Positions 12,610 through 23,368 of a DNA stretch of 64,000 nt are shown one piece after another. The first letter of the stretch is position 1; every line of letters begins with the position of its first letter. Position numbers and translations under genes: made by a program. This DNA is from Maylandia zebra (lineage: Eukaryota; Chordata; Actinopteri; Cichliformes; Cichlidae). The DNA is taken from assembly GCF_041146795.1 (NCBI RefSeq), contig NC_135187.1:3917556-3981555 (forward strand). Reading direction: 5' to 3'. The notes below the pieces were generated by a model. It saw only the letters and a program-made list of their open reading frames with translations. It was not told the origin of the DNA and made no database searches.

Positions 12610-13400
12610 ATGACGACATTGCTCCTTCATTGCACTGCTTCCTCGAGTGCATGAGAGAAGTCAGAGAATGGCTTTCAGACAATTCCCTTATCCTGAATGA
12701 AAAGAAAACAGGGATTGTGGTGCTTGGCATCCATATCCCTAGGGGCCTATCAGCTGATACCTTTGGTTCCTTTGCCACGTCTTTCTCTGACTCAGTTAGT
12801 GACCTAGGTTTCCTGCTGGATAGCTCTTTTAAATTTAACAAACAAGTGTCTTCAGTAATCAAATCTAGCTTTTACCAACTGCACCTTATTGCTAAGGCTA
12901 AGCACTATGTCCGCCATAAAGATCTTGAAAAGCTCATTCATGCTTTTGTGACTTCTAGAATTGGATTACTGTAATTCCCTCTACTTTGGTCTTCACTCCG
13001 CTCTCCTTCATAGACTTCAGCCTGTCCAGTATGCTGCAGCTTGCCTTGTGACTTGCACCAAAAAGCATGCCTCTATCATCCCCGTTCTTATTGATTTGCA
13101 TTGTTTACCCATAAAATATTGTATTTAATTTAAAATATTCTTGCTCACCTTTAAAATTATAAATGATTTAGCCCCTTGTTATCTTGTCGATCTCCTTATG
13201 CTATATGTCCCTGGGCGAGCTGTTAGGTCTTCAGCACAATTACTCTTGGCTCAGCCTAGATCTAGGGGTGACCGTGCTTTTGCCCTGGTTGCACCGAATC
13301 TGTGGAACAACCTTCCTATCGCTACCCGTGCGTCAGACTCCATTTTATCTTTTAAATGTGTTGTCTCTGGAGGCCTGAGGAATAAAAAGAACTGGGGTGA
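12610..13400 (+). mobile_element. L2/Rex1-like LINE fragment (reverse transcriptase C-terminus)
   Basis: Two adjoining open segments, 12582-12974 and 13141-13491, read as the C-terminal part of a non-LTR reverse transcriptase. Recognisable pieces are LSDNSLILNEKKT, SVSDLGFLLDSSFKF, HAFVTSR and RSRGDRAFALVAPNLWNNLP. Frameshifts and stops separate them, so it is dead. It runs to within about 100 bases of the first coding exon of gene B, so the natural upstream flank of that exon may have been displaced. Confidence 0.7.
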
Positions 13401-13478
13401 AACTGCTTTACCTGACACAGTTAATTTGTTTCCCAACATTTCTTCTTTTCCTCCCTTAATTCTTTTTCTTTCTCTCAG

Positions 13479-14026
13479 GATAAGGGAATAAAGTGTGTGG
13501 TGGTGGGTGACGGTGGAGTGGGAAAGACCTGCATGCTCATCACATACGTAACCAAAGAGTTTCCCTCTGAGTACATCCCCACAGTGAGTAGTGTGCTAAT
13601 AAATTCCAGTTTTATCAGTTTATTCAGTCCATGTCAACAACCTGCAATGTTTCTCAAGATCTTATTTTATTTTTTGAATAATTGTTTGTTTTTTTAATCC
13701 TCTCCTGTGTGACAGCTTTGCAATCAAAATTATGATCTGAATGTTCTGTTGTGCAAACAAATTTTGCTTTTCCAAGATTGGCTCTATAAATTATTCATAG
13801 GCTTCTTTTGTTCAGGTGTTTATTTTATCTGTTTACTTATTCATTACAATTCCTGTTATTTCAGTTATTACATTATATGTGTTACAGTTTGAGAATGTGT
13901 AAGGCAGGACAGGCAGGAAAAAGGGAAGAGGGGTGACAATAGGTGAAAATATAATAAAAGAACAAAAGAAATGCGCACTGTATCACCAACTGTAAGAAAA
14001 GACAAACACACAGCGCCTGAAATGAA

Positions 14027-14060
<34 letters not shown>

Positions 14061-17000
14061 TGAGGAGAGAGAGAGAGACAGAGTGAGAGACAGTGCCTGT
14101 GTCTTTGTCATGAAATGTACTTGAAAACGGAGGTGGGAATCCACAATAACGGCCCCCAGGAGCCAGAGGCAGACAGAGATATCCACACAGCCCAGACCTG
14201 AGGCACTGATCTTATTAACCAACCCTCGTCCTCCTTGCCCTCTGTCTCCCCCAGGTGTTTGATAACTACTTTGCTACAGTGACGAATGGTGAGAAGTACA
14301 ATCTGGAACTCTGGGACACTTCAGGTAAAAAAACAAAACAAATCTACATTCCGTTTAATAAATACTAAAAATTTCAGTTAAGTAATATTTATATTAGTAA
14401 CAGCAGCAGCAGGAGATCAAACCTTTAGGGGCAATTATAATGTCATTCACAAAATGTATTTCAATGAACACATTTGTATAAGATAAAGGTCTGTAAATTT
14501 CTCTTACTTCACTCGCATTTTGCAGAATGTATATTTGTTAATAATTTTGAGTTGAATTACTGTGAATACAGATAAGTGTAGGATGGGTAATTTAATTTTG
14601 CTTTAAAATCTTCTTTTAGTGTAATGTTTATTGCTAAACTGTATTTTCCCACTTATTTAATTTTTATGTACTGTTTTTTAATACACAGTCGTGCAGTGTG
14701 GGTTGTTGGACTTCTGCACTGTAGAGAGGCATTAACTAGCTGTGGAGTGAAACACTTTTCATACCGTGTCTGGTGCATTACAGGGACGTTCAGGCTAATT
14801 CCTGTGAATTCAGGATTGTGTGTGAAAATAAATGTTTGTATGTTTTTGTTTTCTACTACAAGCAGACTTTGAGGATAATTTCAACTGTAAAAGGGCACGT
14901 GTACAGCTAGTGTTTTCCATGCTAACAACATTAATAAAACAAGAATTGTTAATAAATTACTTTTAGTATTACTTTAGTAATACTCATACTTTTAGTTTTG
15001 AAGAGAGGTGAGAAGTAAAGAAGTCTGAATACTTCATTAGTGCACTTAATTACATTTTTTTGTAGTTTACCGCGGTATGTATTTTTCTGACAGGTTCAAG
15101 ACATTTGAGCGAAGTGTTTATTTCACATCATTACATGCCTTCAATCATCAAACTGATGTAAGCCATCATTGAGGGAACAATAAGACATAAAAGACAACCC
15201 TGTTGGTGTTTCCATCACTGGGGCTTTTTCCAAAAAAGAGATGAAAGAATATAAACGGGGAGGAATAATCTGGAACAGCCTTTTTGCCGAGACTACTCCA
15301 GGTTTTATTAAACATTTGATGACACTCTCTACTGTAAATGACGAGATACCACAGTTTTCACATTAAAGAACACTGTTCCGGTGACGTCACCATCCCGAAT
15401 GGCAGGCTAAAGCAATAGCTCCCTCGCGAAAATAGTTATTTCGTCCCTTCAGAACATCAAATACTAGACCTACAAATAATACTCGAATAGATGAGAGGGG
15501 CAAGAATGGGGAAGACGCGTGCAAACAAAGAAACCACCGCAGCAGAAACTGCAGATGCAGAAAATTTGAGGAGCAGCTCTCTTACGAAGGGACAAGAAGG
15601 CGAAGCTAATGCTAACCCAGCTCTCTCAAGTGCCGACGTAAGTTTGACAAAAATCCTGGAGGAGATTCGGGACTTCCGAAAAGACATAAAAGAACAATTA
15701 ACTGATATTAAATCAGAGATTACCAGCGTTAATCAAAAAATAACAGAGGCAGAGGTACGAATTGAAAAAGTGGAAGACCGTGTTCAAAACTTGGAACAGA
15801 CTCTGAATAAGATGATAAAAGTCATGCATCAACAAGAAAATAAGCTACTTGACTATGAAGGAAGATCCCGACGAAAAAATTTAAGGATCTATAATTAGTG
15901 ATGTGTCCTGTGTGTCGAAGCTTCGAATCGTGCGTCGGGTAATCGCGGGGGCGTTTTTCTGAAGCGCGTATCGAGGCTTGCTTTGATTACGTAGGCAGTG
16001 ACGTTCGAGGCCTCGCGGGCAGTCCGTACCACGTGACTGATTCAGGGACTGGTTCACCGGTTCGCGCCAGATTCGAAATAACATGGGCAGGAAAACAGCT
16101 GATTCCCCATCACACCGTGTTGTGGAATTGGATTACGTACGTGCTACATAGTTACTTGTGCATTTCTTCTTCGATGGAACCAGCAAGGAAGAGATGTTTT
16201 TTTTTTTTTTTAAATTTTGTCTCTCCTAATAAAGTATGCACACAGTAATAAATATCACAAATGATAAACACCAAAATATAAATAAACAACACTACACATC
16301 CTATAATCTGATTTCTGTCTTTTAGTTTATTAAAAAGTGAAGCACCAAACACTAGTTTGTGTCATTATCCAGATGTACATAAGGTTTACACATCATTATA
16401 ATCAAAGAGCCCGCTTCACTTGAATTGTCCACTTGATGGCGCAGTAGAGCAAATGAATCATCACAATGCTTCGAACCATGAGTCGACCAATTGGATGGAA
16501 AGCTTCAGTTCATCATGAGGCTTCATCTCACCATCACTATCTATAATGTCCCGGAAGGAGCCGAGGGCTCGTCTATGGTGCACTTTGTGGAAAAACTACT
16601 GCGGGACACTCTGGAGATAAACCCTAACGAGGAGTTTGGCATCGAGAGAGCACATCGGGCGCTGGCTCTAAGACCCGCCGGAGACAGGCAAGATAAAACG
16701 CGATCAATAATAGTCAAATTTCTCCGCTATAGGGTTAAAGAAGAGATCCTATGTAGAGCTTGGGAAAAGAAGAAAGTTTTTCTGAATGGGAAATTGATAT
16801 TCTTTGACCATGACTACCCTCCAGTAGTACTGCAGAAGAGAAAGGAGTACGTAGAGGCGAAGCGGGTGTTAAAGCAGAAAAACATCCGCTTCCATACTCC
16901 GTTCCCGGCAAAACTACGAGTGTTTTATGAGGATGGAATAGTTCTGTATCAGACGGCGGAGGAGGCGACTACAGACATGAAGGACAGAGGACTTCCAGTT

Positions 17001-20000
17001 AATGTGACTACACCGAAGGAGAGTCTGGTCGAGCAGCTGTCCCGTACCGCCTGGGAAACCACGAGAGGTCCAACTCAGCGAGGGACAGACGACGAGCGAG
17101 AGAAAGATATCAGGGCGAGACTGCGAACCTTCAGAAGACAGATCATGCCCTCGCCAGAGGAGCTATAAGTACTGTCGGACGTTAAAATGAGGTAAAAATA
17201 CGTGGTGTTAAATATATTTCAAGATGTTTTGTGAGAATATCTTTACCCCAATTGGATGAGACTACACAGATATAAGCGAGAGACACATAAGGACACACTT
17301 TTTGTGAAATGAACAACGACTTTGTTTTCTGCCGCCTCAAGTGCCATGATGGGGGCCCTCAGCCCATATATGGGAGAGGCTTTCCTCCACAGCTAGACGT
17401 TTTCTCTAGCTCTACACAGGGTCATTTCTTAGAGACCCCAGCCTTGGAATCACAGTTTTTTGTTTGTTTTTTTTCTCTGTATTTGATGTTTATGTTTGAT
17501 ATGTTTGTCTGTTTAGGGAGTAGATCTGATAAGTTTAATTTTACTTGCTTTATGGACATACGCTGATTACATATGGCTAGTGATAAAGTAAAATTTATAT
17601 CTTTCAATGTTAATGGGCTGTTAAATCCAATTAAACGTACTAAAATCCTAACTAAAGTGAAAGCAGAACAAGCCCATATAGTCTACTTACAGGAGACCCA
17701 CATGACAGATAAGGAGCACGTAAAATTAAAGAGAATGGGTTTTACTAATCTGTTTTTTTCTTCATACAAATCAGGACATAGGAGAGGAGTTGCAATCCTT
17801 ATTTCAAGCAAATTAAACTTTGAAAAAGTATCTGAAATGGGTGATAAAGAGGGCAGATTTATTCTAGTAAAAGGGAAAATAGATGGGAATTTGATCACCC
17901 TCTTAAATGTTTATGCCCCACCAAAGAGTGATATTAGCTTCTTCCAAAGGATTATTAATATTATGGTAACAGAAACAGAAGGCCTTTTGATCTGTGGAGG
18001 GGATTTAAATATACACCTGCAGCCAAAATTAGACTCGTCTAGCAAGAAAACATACGATATGAAATCTCCATATATCAAAGTGAATGCACTTTTTGAGGAG
18101 GTAGGATTAATGGACATATGGCGAGACCTTTTTCCTAATAGAAAGGACTATACTTACTACTCTGCCCCACACTCTCTTTATACAAGGATAGATTATTTTA
18201 TAACATTTGGTAAAGATAAGGATAAAATATATACTTGTGGAATTGGAACGATAGATATAAGTGACCATGCACCAATATATTTATCCATTGATTTTAACTT
18301 ACGGTTAAAAAATAATACATGGAAATTGAACTCAAGTCTATTGAATGATTCACCTTTCAAGGCACAAATTAAATCAGAAATTAGTCTCTTTTTAGAGTTC
18401 AATGATACCGGAGAAGTACCACCTCCCATACTATGGGATACTCTGAAGGCGGTACTAAGAGGGAAAATTATAGCAATAGCTTCATTTAGGAAAAAAGATA
18501 AGAATAGAAAATTAGAAGAGTTGAGTAAGAAACTAAAGGAATTAGAAAGAAGACATAAAAGGGACTTAACACAGGATATATTAAGGGACATCAAAAACAT
18601 TAGGAACGAAATTAACAATATAGCCACACAAGAAATCAAGAAAGATTTAATGTTTTTGAAACAGAGACAATATGAAAGTGGCATTAAATCTACCAAAATA
18701 TTGGCGTGGAAATTGAAAAAAAAGATAGCGGAAAATACAATTTATAAAATTAGGGACCCAAGTACAAAAGTGATAAAAAATAAATTAAATGAAATACAGG
18801 AAGCCTTTGAAAGATTTTATAAAACCCTATACTCTGAAGCCCCGGGCGGGACTGAAGCTCAGATGGGTAGCTTTCTGAACTCTCTAGACTTACCCACTCT
18901 AGATGAAGAACAAAATCAAGCAATGACAATGAATATAACTGAGGAAGAATTAAAAGCTGCAATTAATAGGCTTAAATTAAGTAAATCACCAGGACCAGAT
19001 GGTTACACGGCAGAGTGGTATAAAGAATTTAAAAAGGAACTGATACCTGTCTTACTGCCTACATTGAATTGGGTTTTGAAAAAGGCACAAATGCCCCCCA
19101 GTTGGAAGGAGGCAATTATTTCAGTTATACCAAAAGAAGGCAAAGATAAAATGGAATGTGGATCTTTCAGGCCAATCTCTGTTCTTAACGTGGACTATAA
19201 ACTTTTCACATCTATCATGGCCAAACGGCTAGAAGAGTTCCTACCAACACTGATATGTAATGATCAAACAGGTTTCATACATCAACGCCAAACACAGGAC
19301 AATATACGAAAGACACTACACATTATGGACCATATACAAAAACACAAAATCAAAGCAATTGTGATGAGTGTAGACGCTGAAAAAGCCTTTGACTCTGTCA
19401 ATTGGAAGTTCCTCTACAGGGTACTATATAAATTTGGCTTTCATGATATGATTATTAAAACGATACAAGCATTATATGATAATCCTACAGCCAGGATCAA
19501 AATTAATGGATGCCTATCCAACAGTTTTACCCTAAAAAGGGGCACTAGACAGGGCTGTGCATGGTCACCATTACTTTTTGCACTATACTTGGAACCACTA
19601 GCTCAATCCATCAGGCAAAATAAGGACATTAAGGGAATTTTTATCAAAGGGACACAATATAAACTGGCTTGCTACGCGGATGACATTTTGATTTACCTTG
19701 GACACCCAACATATTCTTTACCCAAGCTGATGCAGTCATTTGAACAATACGGCCAATTATCAGGCTATAAAATTAATATAGGTAAAACCCAGCTACTCTC
19801 ATATAACTACAGCCCACCAGAAGAAATAAAATGTAGCTACTCTCTGGTATGGCAAACGGAGTGTTTTAAATATTTAGGCATAAATTTACCGAAAGACCTT
19901 ACAAAACTATTCGAACAGAACTACCTACCCTTATACAAAAAAATAAAGGAAGATATAGTAAGATGGAATTTAATTCCTTTCTTTAGTTTTAATTCAAGAA

Positions 20001-23000
20001 TTGATTCTATTAAAATGAATGTATTGCCAAGATTTTTGTATCTATTTCAAACCCTACCAATAGAGATTAACCAAAGTCAATTTAATGAGTGGGATAAAAT
20101 GTTATCTAGATATATATGGCAAGGTAAAAGACCAAGGGTTCGCCTTAAAACACTACAGCTGGCTAAGCAAAAGGGAGGATGGGGCCTCCCTGACCTCAGA
20201 TATGACCTCAGACATTTTGCAGCGCAGATGAGAGCAATAATATGCTGGTGTAACCAATCATACACTGCCCAATGGAAAACCATTGAGGAACAAATGCTGT
20301 CTATACCTATTCAGGCAACTCTAGCTGACAATAACTTACAAACCTATATAAAAAATACTGATAACATGTGGGTGAAAAGGACCCTTAAAACATGGAGAAC
20401 TATTATAAAGGAATATAAACTCGAGACCAATATTACAGTTCTTAAATGGTGTGCTTACGACTCAGAGTTCAAACCTAATGAACTGGATTCTAGATTCAAG
20501 GACTGGACAGGTAAGGGCATAACAGCCCTGTGCAGTATAATGAAGGATGGAAAATTGTTCATGCTTAGAAAAACATTTTCATTAGAAAAAGAAGACTTCT
20601 ATCGATATCTGCAGTTAAGGCACTATGCCGACACGAAGATGAGAAACGTAACAATGATAAACACACGCTTGATGGAACTGTTTATAAAAAGCTATAACTC
20701 AGAAACTATTGATAGAATTGTATCATGTCTCTATAAGGGTCTAATGGATTTGAAACCACATTCGACTTCATATATTAGAACAAAATGGGAGAAGGAAGGA
20801 GGGATAAAAATATTAGAGGACGAATGGACGGCAATATGGAGATATCAGTGGATGTGTACCAGCTCACAAAAGTGGAGGGAATTTGGCTGGAAGTGCCTAA
20901 TTAGATACTTTATAACACCTTCTCAGAAGTCTCATTATGATGATAACCCCCCTGCTTGTTGGAGGAACTGTGGAAATCAAAGTGCAAATCATTACCATAT
21001 TTTCTGGGACTGCTCAATCTTGAGGGATTATTGGAGAGAAATACATAATGCCTTACAGGATATCTTTAAACGTGAAATATCTCTCGAGAGTAAGACTATG
21101 TTCTTTGGATATATACCTCAGGAATGGCCTAAATATGATCAACATTTAATAAATATTTTATTGGTGGCCTGTAAAAAGAATATCACCAGAAAATGGTTAT
21201 CCCCAGAGAGCCCAAACATAAGTACATGGATGGAAATCACAATGGAAATTTATAACATGGAAAAGATAACAGCTTCTGTTAACCACAAGCTGGAGAAATT
21301 TACATCATATTGGGAAAACTGGGTTAAATATATCACGCCTCATAGGCCAGATTTTACTATTACAAACCAATAATTATGATGTATGTATATATATTTATAG
21401 GATCACCCCATACCAACACATCCGTGTTTTTTTTTGTTTTTTTTTGTTTTTTTGTTTTTTCTCTTTTCTTAGGTTTGTTAGTTTTGTTTTTTGTTTTTTG
21501 ATTTTCGGATTATGTGATGGTTTCAATTACTTCTATCGTTGTAAGTATTCTTCCCTTATGACTTGGATGTAAATTAAAATACTATTTCAGTATTTAAGGC
21601 AGATAACCTAAGTATGAAGAATGCTTACATGATGTACATACTGTGAATGCCTGCTTTTGAAACCTTAATAAAAATATGAATTAAAAAAAAAAAAAAAAGA
21701 ACACTGTTCTGAAATTGTTCCACAATTTTCAGATTGATGAACATTCTGAGAAACTGTGTCTATTAAATGTGCCTTTTATATTTTTAAATCCTGTTACTGA
21801 TCTGTTGCAAATTAACCCAATCAGTTGGAAATATTGCTCCAGCTGTTTCTTTTCAAAAAATGTAATTTTCCAGCCTTTTGTTGCACCATGCTAACTTAAA
21901 AAAAATTATTTTCCATTAATCACTTAAATGTTTCAGATAATAGCATTAATCTAACTTTTAATCATGCTTTTTGTGTCTCACCCTTCAGGTCAGGAGGACT
22001 ATGACAGATTGCGACCCCTCAGCTACCCACAGACCGACGTTTTCCTCGTCTGTTTCTCCGTGGTTTCACCCAAATCTTTTCAAGAGGTCACAAACAAGGT
22101 TTGTCTACTTGGTGTATGCATTTTTTTTCTAATAAGATCTACATTTATGCCTTTTACTTTCTTTTTACTTTCAGAATAAATAAGTACTTGGTACTTAAAA
22201 GTAATTTAGATTAAAATAATAATATATAAATTAATTATTAATCTATGTGACCTTGTCTTTGTCTTCACAGTGGTTGCCAGAGATTGCGTACCACCGTCCG
22301 GGGACCCCCTTCCTGCTGGTCGGGACTAAGGTGGATCTGAGAGATGACAGATACACCCTGGAGATGCTGGGCAAGAAATACGAGCAAGTTGTGACCTTCA
22401 AGGACGGCGAGGAAGTGGCTCGTCACCTGAAAGCTGTCAAATACATGGAGTGCTCAGCTCTTACACAGGTACAAGAAAAGTCTGCTGATGTGTGTTTTTT
22501 AACTACTAAATGGATCAGTGTCTAGATATTGCAGGTTTTTAGGGTTTCTGAAGTAAGACTGATATTTCCAGGTGCTGGTCATGGTTTCACTATTGCAGAT
22601 CTGTTTCTAAAAATGTGAATTAAAGGCAAATGTCATCTGAAAAACACAAGAATCATACTCTAGAAAAGTTGCAACCACCATAGCATTACTAAATGCCTTC
22701 TCCTAGACAACAAAACATTTAGGCAGGTTTTGCACACTCGCATGCACCCTTAATAAAGAAGATTTATTAAGCTGGTTCACTGCTCCACAACCACAACGCA
22801 AAGCATATTGTTCAACATGAATTTGAGTTTCAACCTATAGATTGACTCTCCTCTCTAGTGCCAGGCATAGACCGTCACGCAGTAAGTGTGATCCCCTACC
22901 TAAGAGCACACCCACTTCTTATAAAACAGATCCACGACCCCGGTTTGTTAAGGGACACAAACTTTTCCACATAATGTTGCAAAGTTGGGTCAACCAAAAC

Positions 23001-23368
23001 AGCCTTTGAGGTCAAATAGTACCTCTCAGCTACCTCTGAAGTCCCGCATGCTACACGTGCTCAAAAGGACTCCCTTTTCCTCCACTGTCATCCATCTGAT
23101 TTAGGGGTTACAGAAAATTTGCAATTGCCTTGTTCTTTATTTGATTCTCATTATACTCGCTGTTCCATCTCAAACTAAATACATATTTTTTCTTATGTGT
23201 TGTTTTTATTGGTGTTTCTTTTAGGTTTTTCTTCTTCTTCTTGGTAGCTTTGAGTTTCCCTTTCTGTCTTGTTCTCAGATAGGAGTGCAGGATGTGTTTG
23301 AAGAGGCCGTCCTCGCTGCTCTGGGGAAGTCAAGTTCCAAACCCAAGAAGTGCTGCACTCATCTATAG
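13479..23368 (+). CDS. Gene B: Cdc42/Rac-like Rho GTPase, canonical switches, start unresolved
   Basis: Exons are 13479-13583, 14255-14324, 21989-22098, 22271-22468 and 23279-23368, in frame, giving 190 codons. The P-loop is GDGGVGKT with G12 kept. T35, F37, D38, Y40 and Q61 are standard, the specificity motif is TKVD, and W56 is the Rac-type residue where Cdc42 has Phe. One residue is missing in the exon 2 beta-strand region. The C-terminus is lysine-rich and ends CCTHL, so CTHL is the CAAX box and an extra Cys precedes it. This is the member most likely to be a working, cycling switch. The codon aligned with the initiator Met is GAT (13479-13481), and no ATG lies between the acceptor and the IKCVVVG segment. 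Either an unseen upstream exon supplies the start or the start is lost. Intron 2 is 7.7 kb because of a 6.3-kb LINE. A polyadenylation signal AATAAA is at 23556. Confidence 0.8.
14031..14078. repeat. (TG)n followed by (GA)n microsatellite
   Basis: About 14 TG units (14031-14058) are followed by GA-rich sequence, in intron 1 of gene B. Confidence 0.9.
15380..15391 (+). promoter_or_regulatory. CRE-like palindrome at the 5' end of the LINE
   Basis: GGTGACGTCACC is a perfect 12-bp palindrome containing the CREB/ATF core TGACGTCA. It starts at the second base of the LINE. L1 5' UTRs carry internal promoters, so a role in element transcription is plausible; binding is inferred only. Confidence 0.45.
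15491..17168 (+). pseudogene. LINE ORF1, split by a hAT insertion
   Basis: The first part (15491-15895) encodes a charged N-terminus and then a coiled coil rich in I, E and K (about residues 55-120), ending in RRKNLRIYN. The second part (16548-17168) continues with VPEG and the RNA-binding region with ERAHR and a basic C-terminal domain. This is the arrangement of L1 ORF1 RNA chaperones: coiled coil, then RRM-like domain, then C-terminal domain. A 644-bp element at 15896-16539 brings an immediate TAG. The target duplication is 8 bp, and removing the element with one duplicate would return the two halves to one frame, so ORF1 was open when the hAT landed. The ATG at 16491 lies in the inserted element and is not the natural start. 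Confidence 0.82.
15896..16539. mobile_element. hAT-type non-autonomous element, 644 bp
   Basis: The ends TAGTGATG and CATCACTA are perfect 8-bp inverted termini. They are bordered by identical 8-bp target duplications TCTATAAT at 15888-15895 and 16540-16547. Both features are diagnostic of hAT elements. There is no transposase; the interior holds GAAGCTTCGAATCGTGCG-like palindromic text near each end and a T-run near 16200. It sits inside LINE ORF1 and is younger than that LINE copy. Confidence 0.88.
17573..21373 (+). CDS. LINE ORF2: endonuclease / reverse transcriptase, intact
   Basis: This is one uninterrupted frame of 1266 residues, the usual full length for L1/Tx1 ORF2. The APE-type endonuclease at about residues 1-235 shows SFNVNG (N12, N14), QETH with E41, GDLN, and a closing SDH (D231, H232). 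The reverse transcriptase shows SPGPDGY (from S472), FRPISVLN, a DAEKAFD motif [12 protein letters not shown], and the catalytic YADD at 701-704. A C-terminal Cys/His cluster starts CWRNC at 1129 and ends at C1147. The protein nicks target DNA and copies element RNA. All catalytic motifs seen are intact, so it could still act in trans even though ORF1 of this copy is broken. It is not a host gene. Confidence 0.95.
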   Translation: MASDKVKFISFNVNGLLNPIKRTKILTKVKAEQAHIVYLQETHMTDKEHVKLKRMGFTNLFFSSYKSGHRRGVAILISSKLNFEKVSEMGDKEGRFILVKGKIDGNLITLLNVYAPPKSDISFFQRIINIMVTETEGLLICGGDLNIHLQPKLDSSSKKTYDMKSPYIKVNALFEEVGLMDIWRDLFPNRKDYTYYSAPHSLYTRIDYFITFGKDKDKIYTCGIGTIDISDHAPIYLSIDFNLRLKNNTWKLNSSLLNDSPFKAQIKSEISLFLEFNDTGEVPPPILWDTLKAVLRGKIIAIASFRKKDKNRKLEELSKKLKELERRHKRDLTQDILRDIKNIRNEINNIATQEIKKDLMFLKQRQYESGIKSTKILAWKLKKKIAENTIYKIRDPSTKVIKNKLNEIQEAFERFYKTLYSEAPGGTEAQMGSFLNSLDLPTLDEEQNQAMTMNITEEELKAAINRLKLSKSPGPDGYTAEWYKEFKKELIPVLLPTLNWVLKKAQMPPSWKEAIISVIPKEGKDKMECGSFRPISVLNVDYKLFTSIMAKRLEEFLPTLICNDQTGFIHQRQTQDNIRKTLHIMDHIQKHKIKAIVMSVDAEKAFDSVNWKFLYRVLYKFGFHDMIIKTIQALYDNPTARIKINGCLSNSFTLKRGTRQGCAWSPLLFALYLEPLAQSIRQNKDIKGIFIKGTQYKLACYADDILIYLGHPTYSLPKLMQSFEQYGQLSGYKINIGKTQLLSYNYSPPEEIKCSYSLVWQTECFKYLGINLPKDLTKLFEQNYLPLYKKIKEDIVRWNLIPFFSFNSRIDSIKMNVLPRFLYLFQTLPIEINQSQFNEWDKMLSRYIWQGKRPRVRLKTLQLAKQKGGWGLPDLRYDLRHFAAQMRAIICWCNQSYTAQWKTIEEQMLSIPIQATLADNNLQTYIKNTDNMWVKRTLKTWRTIIKEYKLETNITVLKWCAYDSEFKPNELDSRFKDWTGKGITALCSIMKDGKLFMLRKTFSLEKEDFYRYLQLRHYADTKMRNVTMINTRLMELFIKSYNSETIDRIVSCLYKGLMDLKPHSTSYIRTKWEKEGGIKILEDEWTAIWRYQWMCTSSQKWREFGWKCLIRYFITPSQKSHYDDNPPACWRNCGNQSANHYHIFWDCSILRDYWREIHNALQDIFKREISLESKTMFFGYIPQEWPKYDQHLINILLVACKKNITRKWLSPESPNISTWMEITMEIYNMEKITASVNHKLEKFTSYWENWVKYITPHRPDFTITNQ
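21710..21988 (+). other. Intron 2 of gene B downstream of the LINE
   Basis: Ordinary AT-rich intron ending in the acceptor CACCCTTCAG before exon 3. No other feature was seen. Confidence 0.5.

Larger units (their letters stand above)
15379..21698 (+). mobile_element. Full-length Tx1/L1-like LINE in intron 2 of gene B
   Basis: The element has a 5' UTR, ORF1, ORF2, a T-rich 3' UTR, AATAAA at 21667-21672 and a terminal poly(A). It is flanked by a direct repeat AAAGAACACTGTTC: 15365-15378 on the left, and on the right, where its A's merge with the tail, to 21709. That marks target-primed reverse transcription of a complete copy. It lies in the same orientation as gene B. ORF2 is uninterrupted. 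ORF1 is broken only by a later hAT insertion (15896-16539). The matching target duplication and long open ORF2 suggest a fairly recent insertion. Confidence 0.92.

Noticed and set aside
16491..16547. ATG at 16491 as the start of a separate gene
   Set aside because: It lies inside the hAT insertion; the reading frame becomes LINE ORF1 only after 16547.
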